The notes under the pieces are model-generated. The model had not been told where the DNA came from. It searched no databases and worked only from the letters and a program-made list of their open reading frames with translations. DNA of 64,000 nucleotides from Benincasa hispida (Eukaryota; Streptophyta; Magnoliopsida; Cucurbitales; Cucurbitaceae). Positions 45,016-54,500 of this stretch are shown in pieces; within the stretch, counting starts at the first letter, position 1; every line of letters starts with the position of its first letter. The stretch spans positions 82,048,054-82,112,053 of the forward strand of contig NC_052357.1 in assembly GCF_009727055.1 (NCBI RefSeq), read 5' to 3'. The position numbers and the translations under genes were made by a program.

Positions 45016-45402
45016 TGTGTTTCCTCCTTCCTCTACCAAATTCACCAAAGCCTACCCTTTGGTTTTCACTCCGAGAATACCCAGGGCTCTTTAGTGGTGG
45101 TGTCGTCCTCATTGCGGTCGTGAGTTCATGGTTGTTCGTGTTGCTACAGTCGATGCTTTTGTCGAGTGTTGGTAGATCACTTGGAGGGTTCCGCTGCATT
45201 GGATTTCCGAAATGTGAAGATTGTCTTCAACTGGTATGGAACTCTCTCCCTTGTTGTTTATCTTATTCTTAGCATGCTGATAATTAATGTTTGTTTGCGT
45301 AATTGTATGTGTTAAATGTATATATTTGTATTTCATTCACTGTGAGATGGGAGCGATCCGAACGCGCTCATGGAACTCTTAGATATGAGATCCTTCAAAT
45401 AG

Positions 45403-45760
45403 GTCCATTTATGGGCTAAAACAGGCATCTAGATCGTGGAACATTAGATTTGATAGTGCGATTAAATCATTTGGCTTTGATCAGAATGTTGATAAGCCTT
45501 GTGTTTACAAGAAAATCATCAACAACATAGTAGCTTTCCTGGTACAGTATGTGGATGATATCCTACTCATTGGGAATGATGTAGGTTTTCTGACTGTGAT
45601 TAAGAAGTGGCTAGCCGCCCAGTTCCAAATGAAAGATTTGGGAGAGGCGCAGTATGTTCTAGGGATTCAAATCATTCAAGATCCTAAGAACAAGAGGTTG
45701 GCCTTGTCTCAGGCATCGTACATTGACAAGATGTTGATCAGCTACTCGATGTAGAATTCC
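45403..45760 (+). pseudogene. copia RT, second part (J)
   Basis: Continues GLKQASRSWNIRFDSAIKSF, then FLVQYVDDILLIGND with an intact catalytic YVDD box (45548-45559), WLAAQFQMKDLGEAQYVLGI, and LALSQASYIDKMLISYSM. An in-frame stop at about 45752 follows. This is the best preserved RT catalytic core in the window. Confidence 0.9.
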
Positions 45761-46534
45761 AAGAGGGGTTTATTACCCTTCAGGCATGGAATTATTTTGT
45801 CTAAGGAGCAATGTCCTAAGATACCTCAAGAGGTTAAGGAAATGAGACGGATTCCCTATACTTCGGCTATTGGAAGCCTCATGTTTGTAATGTTATGTAC
45901 TAGACCTGATATTTGCTATGTAGTAGGGATTGTCAGTCGATATCAGTCTAATTTAGGATTAGATCACTGGACGGCAATCAAAACGATTCTCAAGTATCTT
46001 CAGAGAATGAGAGATTATATGCTCGTGTATGGAGATAAGGATTTGATCCTTACAGGATACATAGACTCTGACTTTCAAACTGATAGAGATTCTTGGAAAT
46101 CGACATCAGGGTTAGTGTTCAATATGAATGGAGGGGTTGTAGTTTGGCGAAGCATCAAGCAAGGATGTGTCACGAACTCCACTATGGAAGTCGAATACGT
46201 AGTCGCTTATGAAGCTGCTAAAGAGGCTTTTTGGCTTAGGAAGTTCCTTACATATTTGGAAGTTGTTCCAAATATGTCTTTGCTAATCACACTCTATTGT
46301 GATAACAGTGGGGCTGTGGCAAATTCAAAGGAACCTCGGAGTCACCGAAGAGGAAAGCATATTGAATGGAAGTATCATTTGATAAGGGAGATTGTGCATC
46401 ACGGTGATGTGATAGTTACAAAGATCGCGTAGGAGCACAACGTTGCTAATCCGTTTACAAAGGCTTTCATGGCTAAATTGTTCAAGAGTCATCTGGAGAG
46501 TCTAAGTCGACAAGACATGCGACACCTTGTCTAG
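45761..46534 (+). pseudogene. copia RNase H (J)
   Basis: 45797-46432 is open: IPYTSAIGSLMFVMLCTRPD, YVVGIVSRYQSNLG, LTGYIDSDFQTDRDSWKSTS with catalytic Asp, NSTMEVEYVVAYEAAKEAFW with Glu, and ITLYCDNSGAVANS with Asp. A stop at about 46430 precedes the last segment, HNVANPFTKAFMAKLFKSHL. Pol ends near 46534. The enzyme digests the RNA template during cDNA synthesis. Confidence 0.9.
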
Positions 46535-46536
46535 GG

Positions 46537-46644
46537 AAAGTGGGAGATGATATTGGGGTATAGAGTATGCCCTAGTTTATTGTATATTGTACTATTTTTA
46601 TGTATTGTACATTAGTCTCCCGAGGCATTAAGACAAGTGGGAGA
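46537..46644 (+). promoter_or_regulatory. two polypurine tracts of copia J
   Basis: AAAGTGGGAGA (46537-46547) and AAGTGGGAGA (46635-46644); the second is one base before the LTR start TGTTGGG (46646). The first is followed by GGGTATAGAGTATGCCCTAG, a segment also recognisable in copia 2. The pair is conserved between the two elements. Confidence 0.7.
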
Positions 46645-46645
46645 T

Positions 46646-49062
46646 TGTTGGGATTGGTGTCCTAATTCTCCCAGTGGTCTCATAGTTTGTAAACCTTTTG
46701 TACACATTTTTATTAATAAAATAAATTTTATTTTATTAGCATTTACTCATATCTAATAAACTAAGATCCGTGGTTATTTCATGTAACTTAAGCATGTATG
46801 TGAGACATACAAGTGGATCATGCATTAAGTAATAACTTAAATAGTCTGTAGTATAAGGATAAAGGAGGAATACCTTATCCTGGTAATACTACGGATATGG
46901 CCTGCTTTTTAGATATTTACAAGTGTTGTAAAGTGCTACAGATAGTTTGATCCTAACCATTCATGTGGAGACATGCGAGCGGGGGTGTCCAATATAAAGA
47001 GTTTGTATAAGACTGGACCACGAGATGGTTAGTCTCTGTATATAATGTCGTTGATAATTGAGACTTACATTTCACTAAAACGACCATAGGTGACATGACC
47101 TTAATCCTGAGTATTTATGAAACTCCTGCCTATGAGGGCGTGATGCTCATATTTATGAAGTGGAAATATGAATGATAAGCGTTGATGGATTTGCGTTGTG
47201 TACTCAAGTTTCCCCAGCGGAATTCAAGTATAAATTCCTCTGAGTTTCCTGGTAAGTCCAAGGTCGAACACAAGGACTTATGAAAATAGATTGCGTTGGT
47301 AATTTTGATGCAAAACTTTGCGATAACTGGGTAAATAAATAAAGTGTTTGGTTTGTTGATTGCGTTGACTAAAGATAAATAACAAATGCGGCGGAGTTTG
47401 AAAAGAGTTGGTAAACGGGAAATGCGATGAATGTGCAGTGAACGGGTTGAGAACGGTTTCGGCTAACACTCCCTAGAATGCGTTCATGCTTGCGATCGTG
47501 CAACATGCATACAACAGTAAACCACCTCTCGGTGCGAATACCATGACTTCTAAGGCTAGAACACATGCGATATATTCGATAAGTCTACAGGGTTTACACA
47601 TAAACCTCTATTTCTATTTATGTGATGGCAACATGACGACCACACAAATATGCATATGATAGTTCACTCAATTGGCCTTTAGCTAAACGATCGCGGAGCT
47701 TTTGCTAAACGATCGCATAGTATTTGTTAAACGATTGGGCATCGTCTATACGATAGACCTTTTTCATCTCCCACTTGCTCAATCGTTTACACGATTGTTC
47801 CTCTTGCAGTCTCATCCTCTAACCAAGTCCACACAGAGCCCACACTTCTGGATTCTCACACCGAGAATACCAAGGTAGCCATTGTGGTGGTGTCGTACTC
47901 AACTCGACTGAGTCGAGATTTTTGGAGCTCGTTCGTTGAGTTCGTGGTATTCGTGTGGTGGTCATTGTGATCATGTTGTGTTGCGGTCGGGGTGTTCAAG
48001 CGTTCAAGATTGCTGTCTTGCTAATTGCGCGTTCGTGAGCGAGGGAGTTTAAAGATGAGTCTTCAAACGTATGTATAGTTTTTTCCCTTGATCTTATGTA
48101 AAGCATGCTGTAATTATTTTTTTTTTGCATAACCAATTAGTTTTCGTTTCTTGATTGTAATTATTTATGTTCAAGTACGAATGGAATTTGGAACGATCAT
48201 TCCGTTGCTCATGAAAATCCTCACATCTGATTTCCTTCAATATTAAAACTATAGGTTATAAATATAATATGATAAGTTAGTTATCATATTTATTTATAAT
48301 ATATTAATATATGATAATTAATTCTTTTCTCTAATAACCGATTGAGTTGGAGGTTATTGGAAGTTTTATGGTAACCATTAGATAAAAAGGAAAATTGTTT
48401 TCCAAAATTATAGGTTGATCCATTCGGAAAATTCTCATGAAAAAAACTATCATGTAAAAGGAGTTTAACTAAGCGATAGCATTTACGGAGTCTACACGAT
48501 CAGCTAAGAGTTGACTATACGATAGTTACTCTTTTGATCGTTGCTACACGAACAAGTAGCAAAGACTATGCGATAGGTTTGCGTTTAAAATGATCGAGTA
48601 CATCGTCTATGCGATAGACAGTGTTCTTATCTCCCACTTACTCGATCGTCTACTTGATCGCATACCTCCTCTCTTCCTCAATCCAAGATCATAGAGAGCC
48701 CACAACTCCTGGATTCTCACACCGAGAATACCAAGATAACACTTATGGTGCTGTCCTTACTCTATTCGTGAATCAAGTTGGACTTGATTGGGTTCAAGGA
48801 GCATTCAGCTTGTTCGTTTTCTATTCGTTGCGTTCGAGTGTTGCTGCGGACACATTGGAGACTAATCGAGGGATACTTGAAGAATGGTTTCTTCAAAGGT
48901 ACGCATACTCTATCCCTTGTATTCTCTTTTAGCTGCTGTAATTTTTTGTTATGCATGACATGTTCGTTTCCGTTTAAGACTGTAATTGTTTATGTTCATT
49001 CGAATGGAATTTGGAACGGTCCACTTCTGCTGCTCATAGAGTTCTCTGTTGGATTTCCTTCA
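46646..49062 (+). repeat. 3' LTR of copia J, rearranged
   Basis: 46646-47140 matches the 5' LTR start. 48240-49062 matches the 5' LTR from 37656 to its end and finishes GATTTCCTTCA. About 720 bases of LTR are missing between them. In their place lie an unclassified fragment (47141-47690) and the 3' part of another, diverged LTR (47690-48239), also ending TTTCCTTCA. This looks like recombination among several LTR copies, or misassembly. Confidence 0.7.
47141..47690. repeat. fragment of an unclassified repeat, related to 61976-64000 (inverted)
   Basis: Starts TGATGCTCATATTTATG. AGGTCGAACACAAGGACTT near 47262 resembles, in inverse orientation, the segment around 63755-63785. GCG-rich words such as GATTGCGTTG and ATGCGATGAATG recur in both. 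No ORF. Confidence 0.5.
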
Positions 49063-49140
49063 CTTCTCCAAGATGTTTCTGATTTTCCTGATTCGAGGAC
49101 TCTTGTGGAGCTTGGCGATATCAGCCAAATAGATGAATAG
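49063..49140 (+). pseudogene. antisense ORF of the Tat-like element, C-terminal end
   Basis: Resumes after copia J with LLQDVSDFPDSRTLVELGDI and a stop at 49138-49140. It joins DDLLQ at 36424-36441 across the duplicated CTTCTCCAAG. The acidic tail ending in SQIDE fits the aORF C-terminus. Confidence 0.7.
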
Positions 49141-49656
49141 ACTTTCTTTTGTTGTTGTTGTTTTTTTTTTTTTTTTTTGAATTTTTTATTATCATTATTA
49201 TTAGAGCATGTAATTGTTTTATTCGTAGCTCAGGCTGATAGCTTGAGCTTACAATTTAGCTGAGCAAAATTTGAAACTCCAATGCTTAATGTAGAGTTTT
49301 ATATTCGATTTTTGTTTACAACTCGACTTATGGGAATTTACTTATTCAACTCTTACTTATCCAAAGTTGCAGTTCGGCTTTGCTTGTAAGTCAAGCCTGT
49401 AGCTTGCATCTCAAAATCTGCTATATTCTAGCTTTTCTTTATTAATACTCCTTGCCCCTAACTCAAACACGAGTAACTTTATGCATAAAAGAAAGGACGT
49501 TGTTGCTTGAGTAAACTATAAGATTCAAAATGTTCATCGTCAATTTCAAAAGTGACAAGTCTTAACACTCGAATTGAAAGAAATTATAAATCCTTTACTG
49601 AAATTTTGAAGCGAATCTAGAAAGTACAAATTTGTTTATCAGGAGAACATAAAAAA
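49141..49656. other. spacer between convergent aORF and pol ends
   Basis: Between the aORF stop (plus) and the pol stop (minus, about 49657). It contains a T-run (49160-49178) and a small inverted repeat AGCTCA...TGAGCT (49229-49251). No ORF. Convergent transcripts would need terminators here; none is evident. Confidence 0.5.
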
Positions 49657-50691
49657 CTACTAAAAATAAATTTTCAAGTGTTCGGCATTCCATGGGTGGG
49701 GTAAGATTTCCCTGCTTAGGTCAGTCAAGTTGTATGTTCCAGGTTAAATGACTTTGGCTACTTGGTAAGGACCCTCTCAGTTTAGTCCCAAAGCTCCATT
49801 ACTTGGATCTTTAGTGTTAGGCATGACTCGCCTAAGGACTAGGTCTCCCACTCTAAAGCTTCGTTTGCGCACACAGGAATTATAGTATCATGCCACCTGA
49901 TTCTTACATTCTGCCACCCTTAGATTTGATGTCTCTCGACGTTCTTCCAATAGGTCTAGATTTAGACGAAGCAATTCATCATTCTCAGCTAACTCAAATT
50001 GCTCGACCCTAGGCAAAGGGATTTCAATCTCAGTCGGCACCACAACTTCTGCCCCGAAGGCTAACAAAAATGGTGTTTCACCCATTGAGGTTCAAGACGT
50101 CGTCCAATAGGCTCACAACACATTCGGTAGCTCTTCAGGCCACAACCCTTTTAACCCTTCCAACTTAGCCTTGAGATTTCGCTTAATGATCTTATTGACA
50201 GCTTCAACTTGTCCATTAGCTTGCGGGTAGGCTGAAGAGGAAAAATAATATTTAATACTGAGGCTAGTGCAAAATTGGCGGAATGCCACGTTGTCAAATT
50301 GACGACCATTGTCAGTTATCAGGACATGTAGTATACCGAATTGACATATGATGTTCTTCCAAATGAAATTGGTTATTTTTTGCTCGATAATTGCTGCTAG
50401 AGCTTCAGCCTCTACCCATTTAGTAAAATAATTTATAGCAATAGTGGGGAACTTGGTTTGCCCCTTACCTGGAGGTAGGTGTCTAATTAGGTCGACTCCC
50501 CACTGTGTGAACGGCCAAGGGCTCATAATGTTTGTGATAGGTTCAGGATTCTGTTTAGGTACAATCACAAATCGCATACAACGATCGAAAGATGTGGTGA
50601 ACTTACATGCATCTCGAGCTAGTGTGGGCCAATAATAACCATGGCGAATTATTTTCTTTGTGAGGGATCGGGCCCTAGAGTGATTCCACAC
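49657..50691 (-). pseudogene. integrase (Tat/Retand pol)
   Basis: 50113-50691 carries the finger (GYYWPTLARDACKFTTSFDRC, one Cys lost) and the core: FTQWGVDLI (first Asp), FPTIAINYFTKWVEAEAL, VLITDNGRQFDN (second Asp), YPQANGQVEAVNKIIKRNL (Glu). 49888-50085 continues GETPFLLAFGAEVVVPTEI and RLNLDLLEERRE after a frame break. The tail (49657-49880) reads FRVGDLVLRRVMPNTKDP and HPWNAEHLKIYF. Catalytic residues are intact, but stops interrupt the frame. It would integrate the element's cDNA. Confidence 0.87.
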
Positions 50692-51052
50692 ACTCCCTCG
50701 TGAATTTATCGCATGATGTAATCAGCTTTCTCTGGATCAACACATTTTAGCAGAGGGAGAGAATATCCTCTCTTGTACAGTCTTCCATTATTTATTACAT
50801 AGTGGCCAGCCTTGCACCTTAACCGTCGAGCTTCATGTCATCCGGTAATACCCCTTTTTCCAGAAACTTGATTAAGGGGGTCATCCAGCTGTTATGCTCG
50901 ATTCGCACTTGCTCATCTATCTCCATAGCTTCTTCTCTCAATATACTGAGTGCATTCAAAATTTCTACAGGTACCATTCTACTTAGGTCAGCATCATAAG
51001 TTGCTACTTATCAGGCTAAGGAGTCGGCATTGGTATTCTGAGATCACGATAT
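50692..51052 (-). pseudogene. linker between RNase H and integrase (Tat/Retand pol)
   Basis: Degenerate coding sequence in several frames, no domain of its own. It lies where the RNase H-integrase connection is expected. Confidence 0.55.
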
Positions 51053-51671
51053 CTACTTTATCTCGCACTTGCTAAATGAGCCTAGCATTTTTCGGGTTTC
51101 TGCTAGATAAATATCCATTCTACGATCTTTGGTCTGGTACGTCTCGGCTACCTGATTGACAATAAGTTGGGAATCACTATAAATAACTAGGTTGATGACT
51201 TCAACAGCTAATAGTGCTTCATATTCTGCCTCATTACGCGAAGCTCGAAAGTTGAACCTTTGGGCATACTCAAGACGCCCTCCCTCTGGTGACAACAGCA
51301 GCAATCCGGCTTTGCAGCTTTTTCTATTGGACGACCCATCCACATAAAGCTCCCATGGAGGGTAGTTGTGGCTCTCAGTTTCTAGACATATTTTTGTCAA
51401 GCATACCTCCGTGATGTCACTTGGTGAGGCACATGGAGTGAACTCAACGACAAATTCAGCTACAGCTTGGCCCTTCATTGCAGTTCGGGAGCAAAAATGG
51501 ATGTCGTATTCGCCCAACTCAACTGCCCATTTCATTAGTCTACCAGATGCTTTTGGCTTTTGCAGTACCTGTCGTAAATGGGAAATTGGTTATCATTGTC
51601 ACTTTTTATGCTTGGAAATAGGCACGTAACCTTCAAGTAGATACCACCAAGGCGAGAGCAAGCTTCTCTAC
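51053..51671 (-). pseudogene. RNase H end plus second, archaeal-type RNase H (Tat/Retand pol)
   Basis: The first RNase H is represented only by its C-terminal part (VEKLALALVVST and MKWAVELGEYDIHFCSRTAM). The second domain follows: ELYVDGSSNRKSCKAGLLLL (first Asp), FRASRNEAEYEALLAVEV (Glu), LVIYSDSQLIVNQVAETY (Asp). A second RNase H upstream of integrase is characteristic of the Tat lineage. The upstream RT is absent: just before VEKLALAL a gypsy-type LTR begins. Confidence 0.87.
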
Positions 51672-53992
51672 CTAGGGCCATTGAGGAAGATTTAAAGCTA
51701 TAGATCAAACCACGAGGAGTTTTATGCTGAAATTTTGAGGTAACGTTGTTAACACAATTTTGAGCATGTTGGAAAAAGAAATTTTCTTAAAATGAGTTTT
51801 AGATTTTGAGTTATTAACATTAGAAGCTGAATCTGGAATTTGTTATACGAATTGGCAACTACTTGCTAAACGTGGGTTTGACACCCCAAAAATCCTATTA
51901 AGTATTGGTTGTGGGTGTTAGAAAGGAGGCAACCAGCTGAAGTTTAAGCCCTTTTAAATTCGACTAAGTTCCCAACGCCCTAAGGTAAGTTACGAAGAGT
52001 TGAAAGTGAAAGGAATAAATGTGAGCTCAATTCTGAAAGCGAGTCTAAAAAGGGAGACCGTGGCTAGTAACTAAAATATTTTGACATGTTCACGGGGTTG
52101 ACATTACTAGAAGAAGCTTATCAATCTTAAAAAGGATTTCCCGAAGACTATGAGTGACTCTAATGTTTACAAATGTTTATGAATGATTTAGCAAGTCATG
52201 CTTTAATGGAAGTTACTTATTGATAACCAGCTTCAAACGTTTGCCAAGCTATTTACTTTACTGATGTTTACGAATGCTTGATAGGTTAATAACTTATAAA
52301 GTATGGATAAGTATGGTCTAGGCATGACGTTCTTAAGTGATTAATGTCTAGTGCTTATGAAGTATGTTGCCTTAGACAAAGCCTGAATGGTTAGCACATG
52401 CTACTAGGGAAAACTAAGTCTATAAGACAACACCTTAGTGTGATGTTTATATGAAGGGCTCCTAGTAAAGTATGTTTAGCTCAATACCTCAGAGTGGTGA
52501 TCAAACTTAGAGACGGTTGATGATAGGATCCTTGCTATATACACGTAGGGCCAGTGGGACTAGGAAGGTGATGGACAAAGAAGCCACAATCCAGGAGATG
52601 AACTCAAGTTTCAGTAAAACTTGTTAATGAAGAATGTTATGCGTTGAGTGGGTTATGTATTAGCAAGAACTTGAAGAATGATAAACCATGCGATTTTAAT
52701 GCTATTTGATGATAAGTTTATATGTTTGCAAGTAACTAAGTTTCATGAGATTTCTTAACATTTTCCTCAAGTATGTACTTGATTTATCGCATGCCAAGGT
52801 CATATGTTAGTTTTATTTCAAATTTAGTATTCTATGTCGAAGCATGCATTTTAAAGACTACAGCTAAGTTTCTAGAAATGCTAAGCTAAAAGCTATGTTA
52901 TGAACGATTCATAATATGTATGATTTTTAAAGCAGGATATGTTTTTAGTAAGTCGAATATTGAAAGTGTGGAAGGTGTCCAGGAATTACCTAAGGTATTG
53001 ACGGTACTTAGTAACACCACGTGCACGTAGAAAGTTCTGAATGAAAGGCTGAAGTATGGGTCTCCTAGGCCATATTTCAGTAACCTAAGGCCGAAGTATG
53101 GGTCTCTTGGCCTGATACAAACGCTGGAAGCTTAAGCGATGAATGTTCACTCTCAACTGGGATTCAAGAAGTATATGAAGAATGTTATTATGTTTTATGC
53201 TTCAAGTTTTATGGAAGTTGTTCGATGAGTTACAGTTAAAGACATAAGTAATGGTCAGATGTGACACACCTTGACTAAGGTTTTAGTGAAGGTTTGGCCA
53301 AAGGGTCCCTCTCTCAACCAAGTTTTAGTTCAATAAGGTTATGCTCAAGAACAGATCAGAGGAGTCGCTCTCTTGTAAAGATGTTTAATGTGGAGGCTAG
53401 GGCTTAACGGCCTCCCAGAGCTGATGTCTATGATGCCTATGTTATGTTATGTTTAGTTATTTGTAGAGAAGTTTTATGTAAATACTTGCTTGACTAAGTT
53501 CTCAGTTTTCAGCTATGGTTTTTAGTTCATGATTTCCTTGTTAAGCATAATTGATATGTATGTCTTTTATGTTTGAAAGGTTAGTCACTCACTGGGCTTC
53601 TAGCTCACCTTGTTAAAATGTTTTCTCCACAGGTAGCGATCACTCCCCAGAAGACGATTTTGCTGTTACTCTGCCACTCAAGACCAAATTGTTAGAAAAT
53701 CTAAGTGTGGGTTATGTATAAAGTAGTGCGCATGTATTATGTCATGTAGGGATTAGTTAAGTGTGTTGGGCTCACTGATTTTGTAAAGTATATAAGTTAT
53801 ATTAATGAAGAGTAATGTAGAACTTTGTTAATGAATGTTATTGTCTTAAATATATGGTCTAGTATATATGCATTTCAGGGTTCAAAGTCAGGTTAAGCAG
53901 GTTAATAGGCAGTAACTGCCAACGAGAGGGTTGGTAACTATTGCAGTTACATCTCCATGAAGGTTTAAAGGGAAATCTGGGAAGGTGTGACA
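51672..53992. mobile_element. gypsy-type LTR or LTR-derived insertion in Tat pol
   Basis: A unit without ORFs flanked by TCTAC (51667-51671, 53993-53997). The right end reads GGTGTGACA (inverse TGTCACACC, a common gypsy LTR terminus). Internal words such as GTCACTCACTGGGCTTCTAG and TCTCCACAGGTAGCGATCAC (53583-53643) suggest a plus-oriented LTR of the Tekay/Del type. The left end CTAGGG is not a normal terminus, and GACACCCC at 51870 could be the true start. Boundaries are therefore tentative. A GGCCGAAGTATGGGTCTC-type word repeats near 53050 and 53091. Confidence 0.55.
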
Positions 53993-54500
53993 TCTACTTT
54001 GCCTTGTGGATTTCTCATGGCAATTCTATAGCATTCTCGTGACATCAATTGTTCCCCTCTCAGAACTCCAACTCCCCCCAGGGTTGAAAATTTCAATAAT
54101 AGATGATAGGTGGATGGAACAGCTTTCACTTGATGCAGGGACAGCCTCCCTAGGATGACATTGTAAATCAACCTGTAATCTACCACCAAAAATTCCTCCA
54201 TAGCTATCACGCAGGCCATACCTCCAACAAAGGTGACCGGAAGTTCTATTCCACCTTCTGGTTATACTGTCTGGCCACCAAACCCCAACAGCAGGGTCGT
54301 GTTTCTTTTCAAGTGCTCTCATCCTAGCCTCATGGCATCGAAGGCGCGGAGAGATAAGATGTCCACCGAGCTACCTTCGTCCACTAAGATTCGATGTACC
54401 TTGATGTTCGCTATGGTCAGCGATACTACTAGAGCGTCATTGTGAGGTTGATGTAGATTTGCCACGTCTTCCTCAGAAAAGCTAATAACCTAATTCATCA
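53993..54500 (-). pseudogene. aspartic protease (Tat/Retand)
   Basis: Minus-strand reading includes HNDALVVSLTIANIKVHRIL, then VDEGSSVDILSLRAFDAM with the active-site Asp (usual form VDNGSS), LLGFGGQTV, FLVVDYRLIYNVILGRLSLH and STYHLLLKFST. It ends at MRNPQGKV beside the inserted LTR. The conserved ILGR segment supports a retropepsin fold. A stop at about 54330 and a frame change interrupt it. Confidence 0.8.

Larger units (their letters stand above)
43437..45397 (+). mobile_element. solo copia LTR inside J, with target duplication AATAG and an adapter artefact
   Basis: Begins TGTTGGGGTTAATG, ends GATCCTTCA, flanked by AATAG (43432-43436, 45398-45402) in the J RT. Removing it and one AATAG rejoins the RT codons. 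It is related to the J LTR, including a CGATCG-type cluster (44755-45015). A 38-bp sequencing adapter at 43687-43724 replaces roughly 170 bases of LTR, judged against 36670-36850. No genes. Confidence 0.87.
36443..49062 (+). mobile_element. Ty1/copia element 'J' inserted in the aORF
   Basis: 5' LTR 36443-38467, leader, gag, protease, integrase, RT (split by a solo LTR), RNase H, two polypurine tracts, and a rearranged 3' LTR (46646-47140 and 48240-49062). The two LTRs agree closely over their first 490 bases, so it is younger than the other copia copies. A 10-base direct repeat CTTCTCCAAG flanks it (36433-36442, 49063-49072), longer than the usual 5 bases. The LTR begins GCTTGGG instead of TGTTGGG at the left. 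Confidence 0.88.

Noticed and set aside
45015..45272. Plus-strand frame of 85 codons downstream of the CGATCG cluster
   Set aside because: Lies in the R/U5 part of the solo LTR; counterparts in the other J-type LTRs are not open.
48621..49140. Plus-strand frames of 103 and 120 codons
   Set aside because: They mostly read the J 3' LTR. Only the last 26 codons or so (49063-49140) belong to a real ORF, the Tat antisense ORF.
49229..49251. Possible transcription terminator hairpin between convergent Tat genes
   Set aside because: Only six-base arms with an 11-base loop. Plant Pol II does not use such hairpins, so I note it only as a small inverted repeat.
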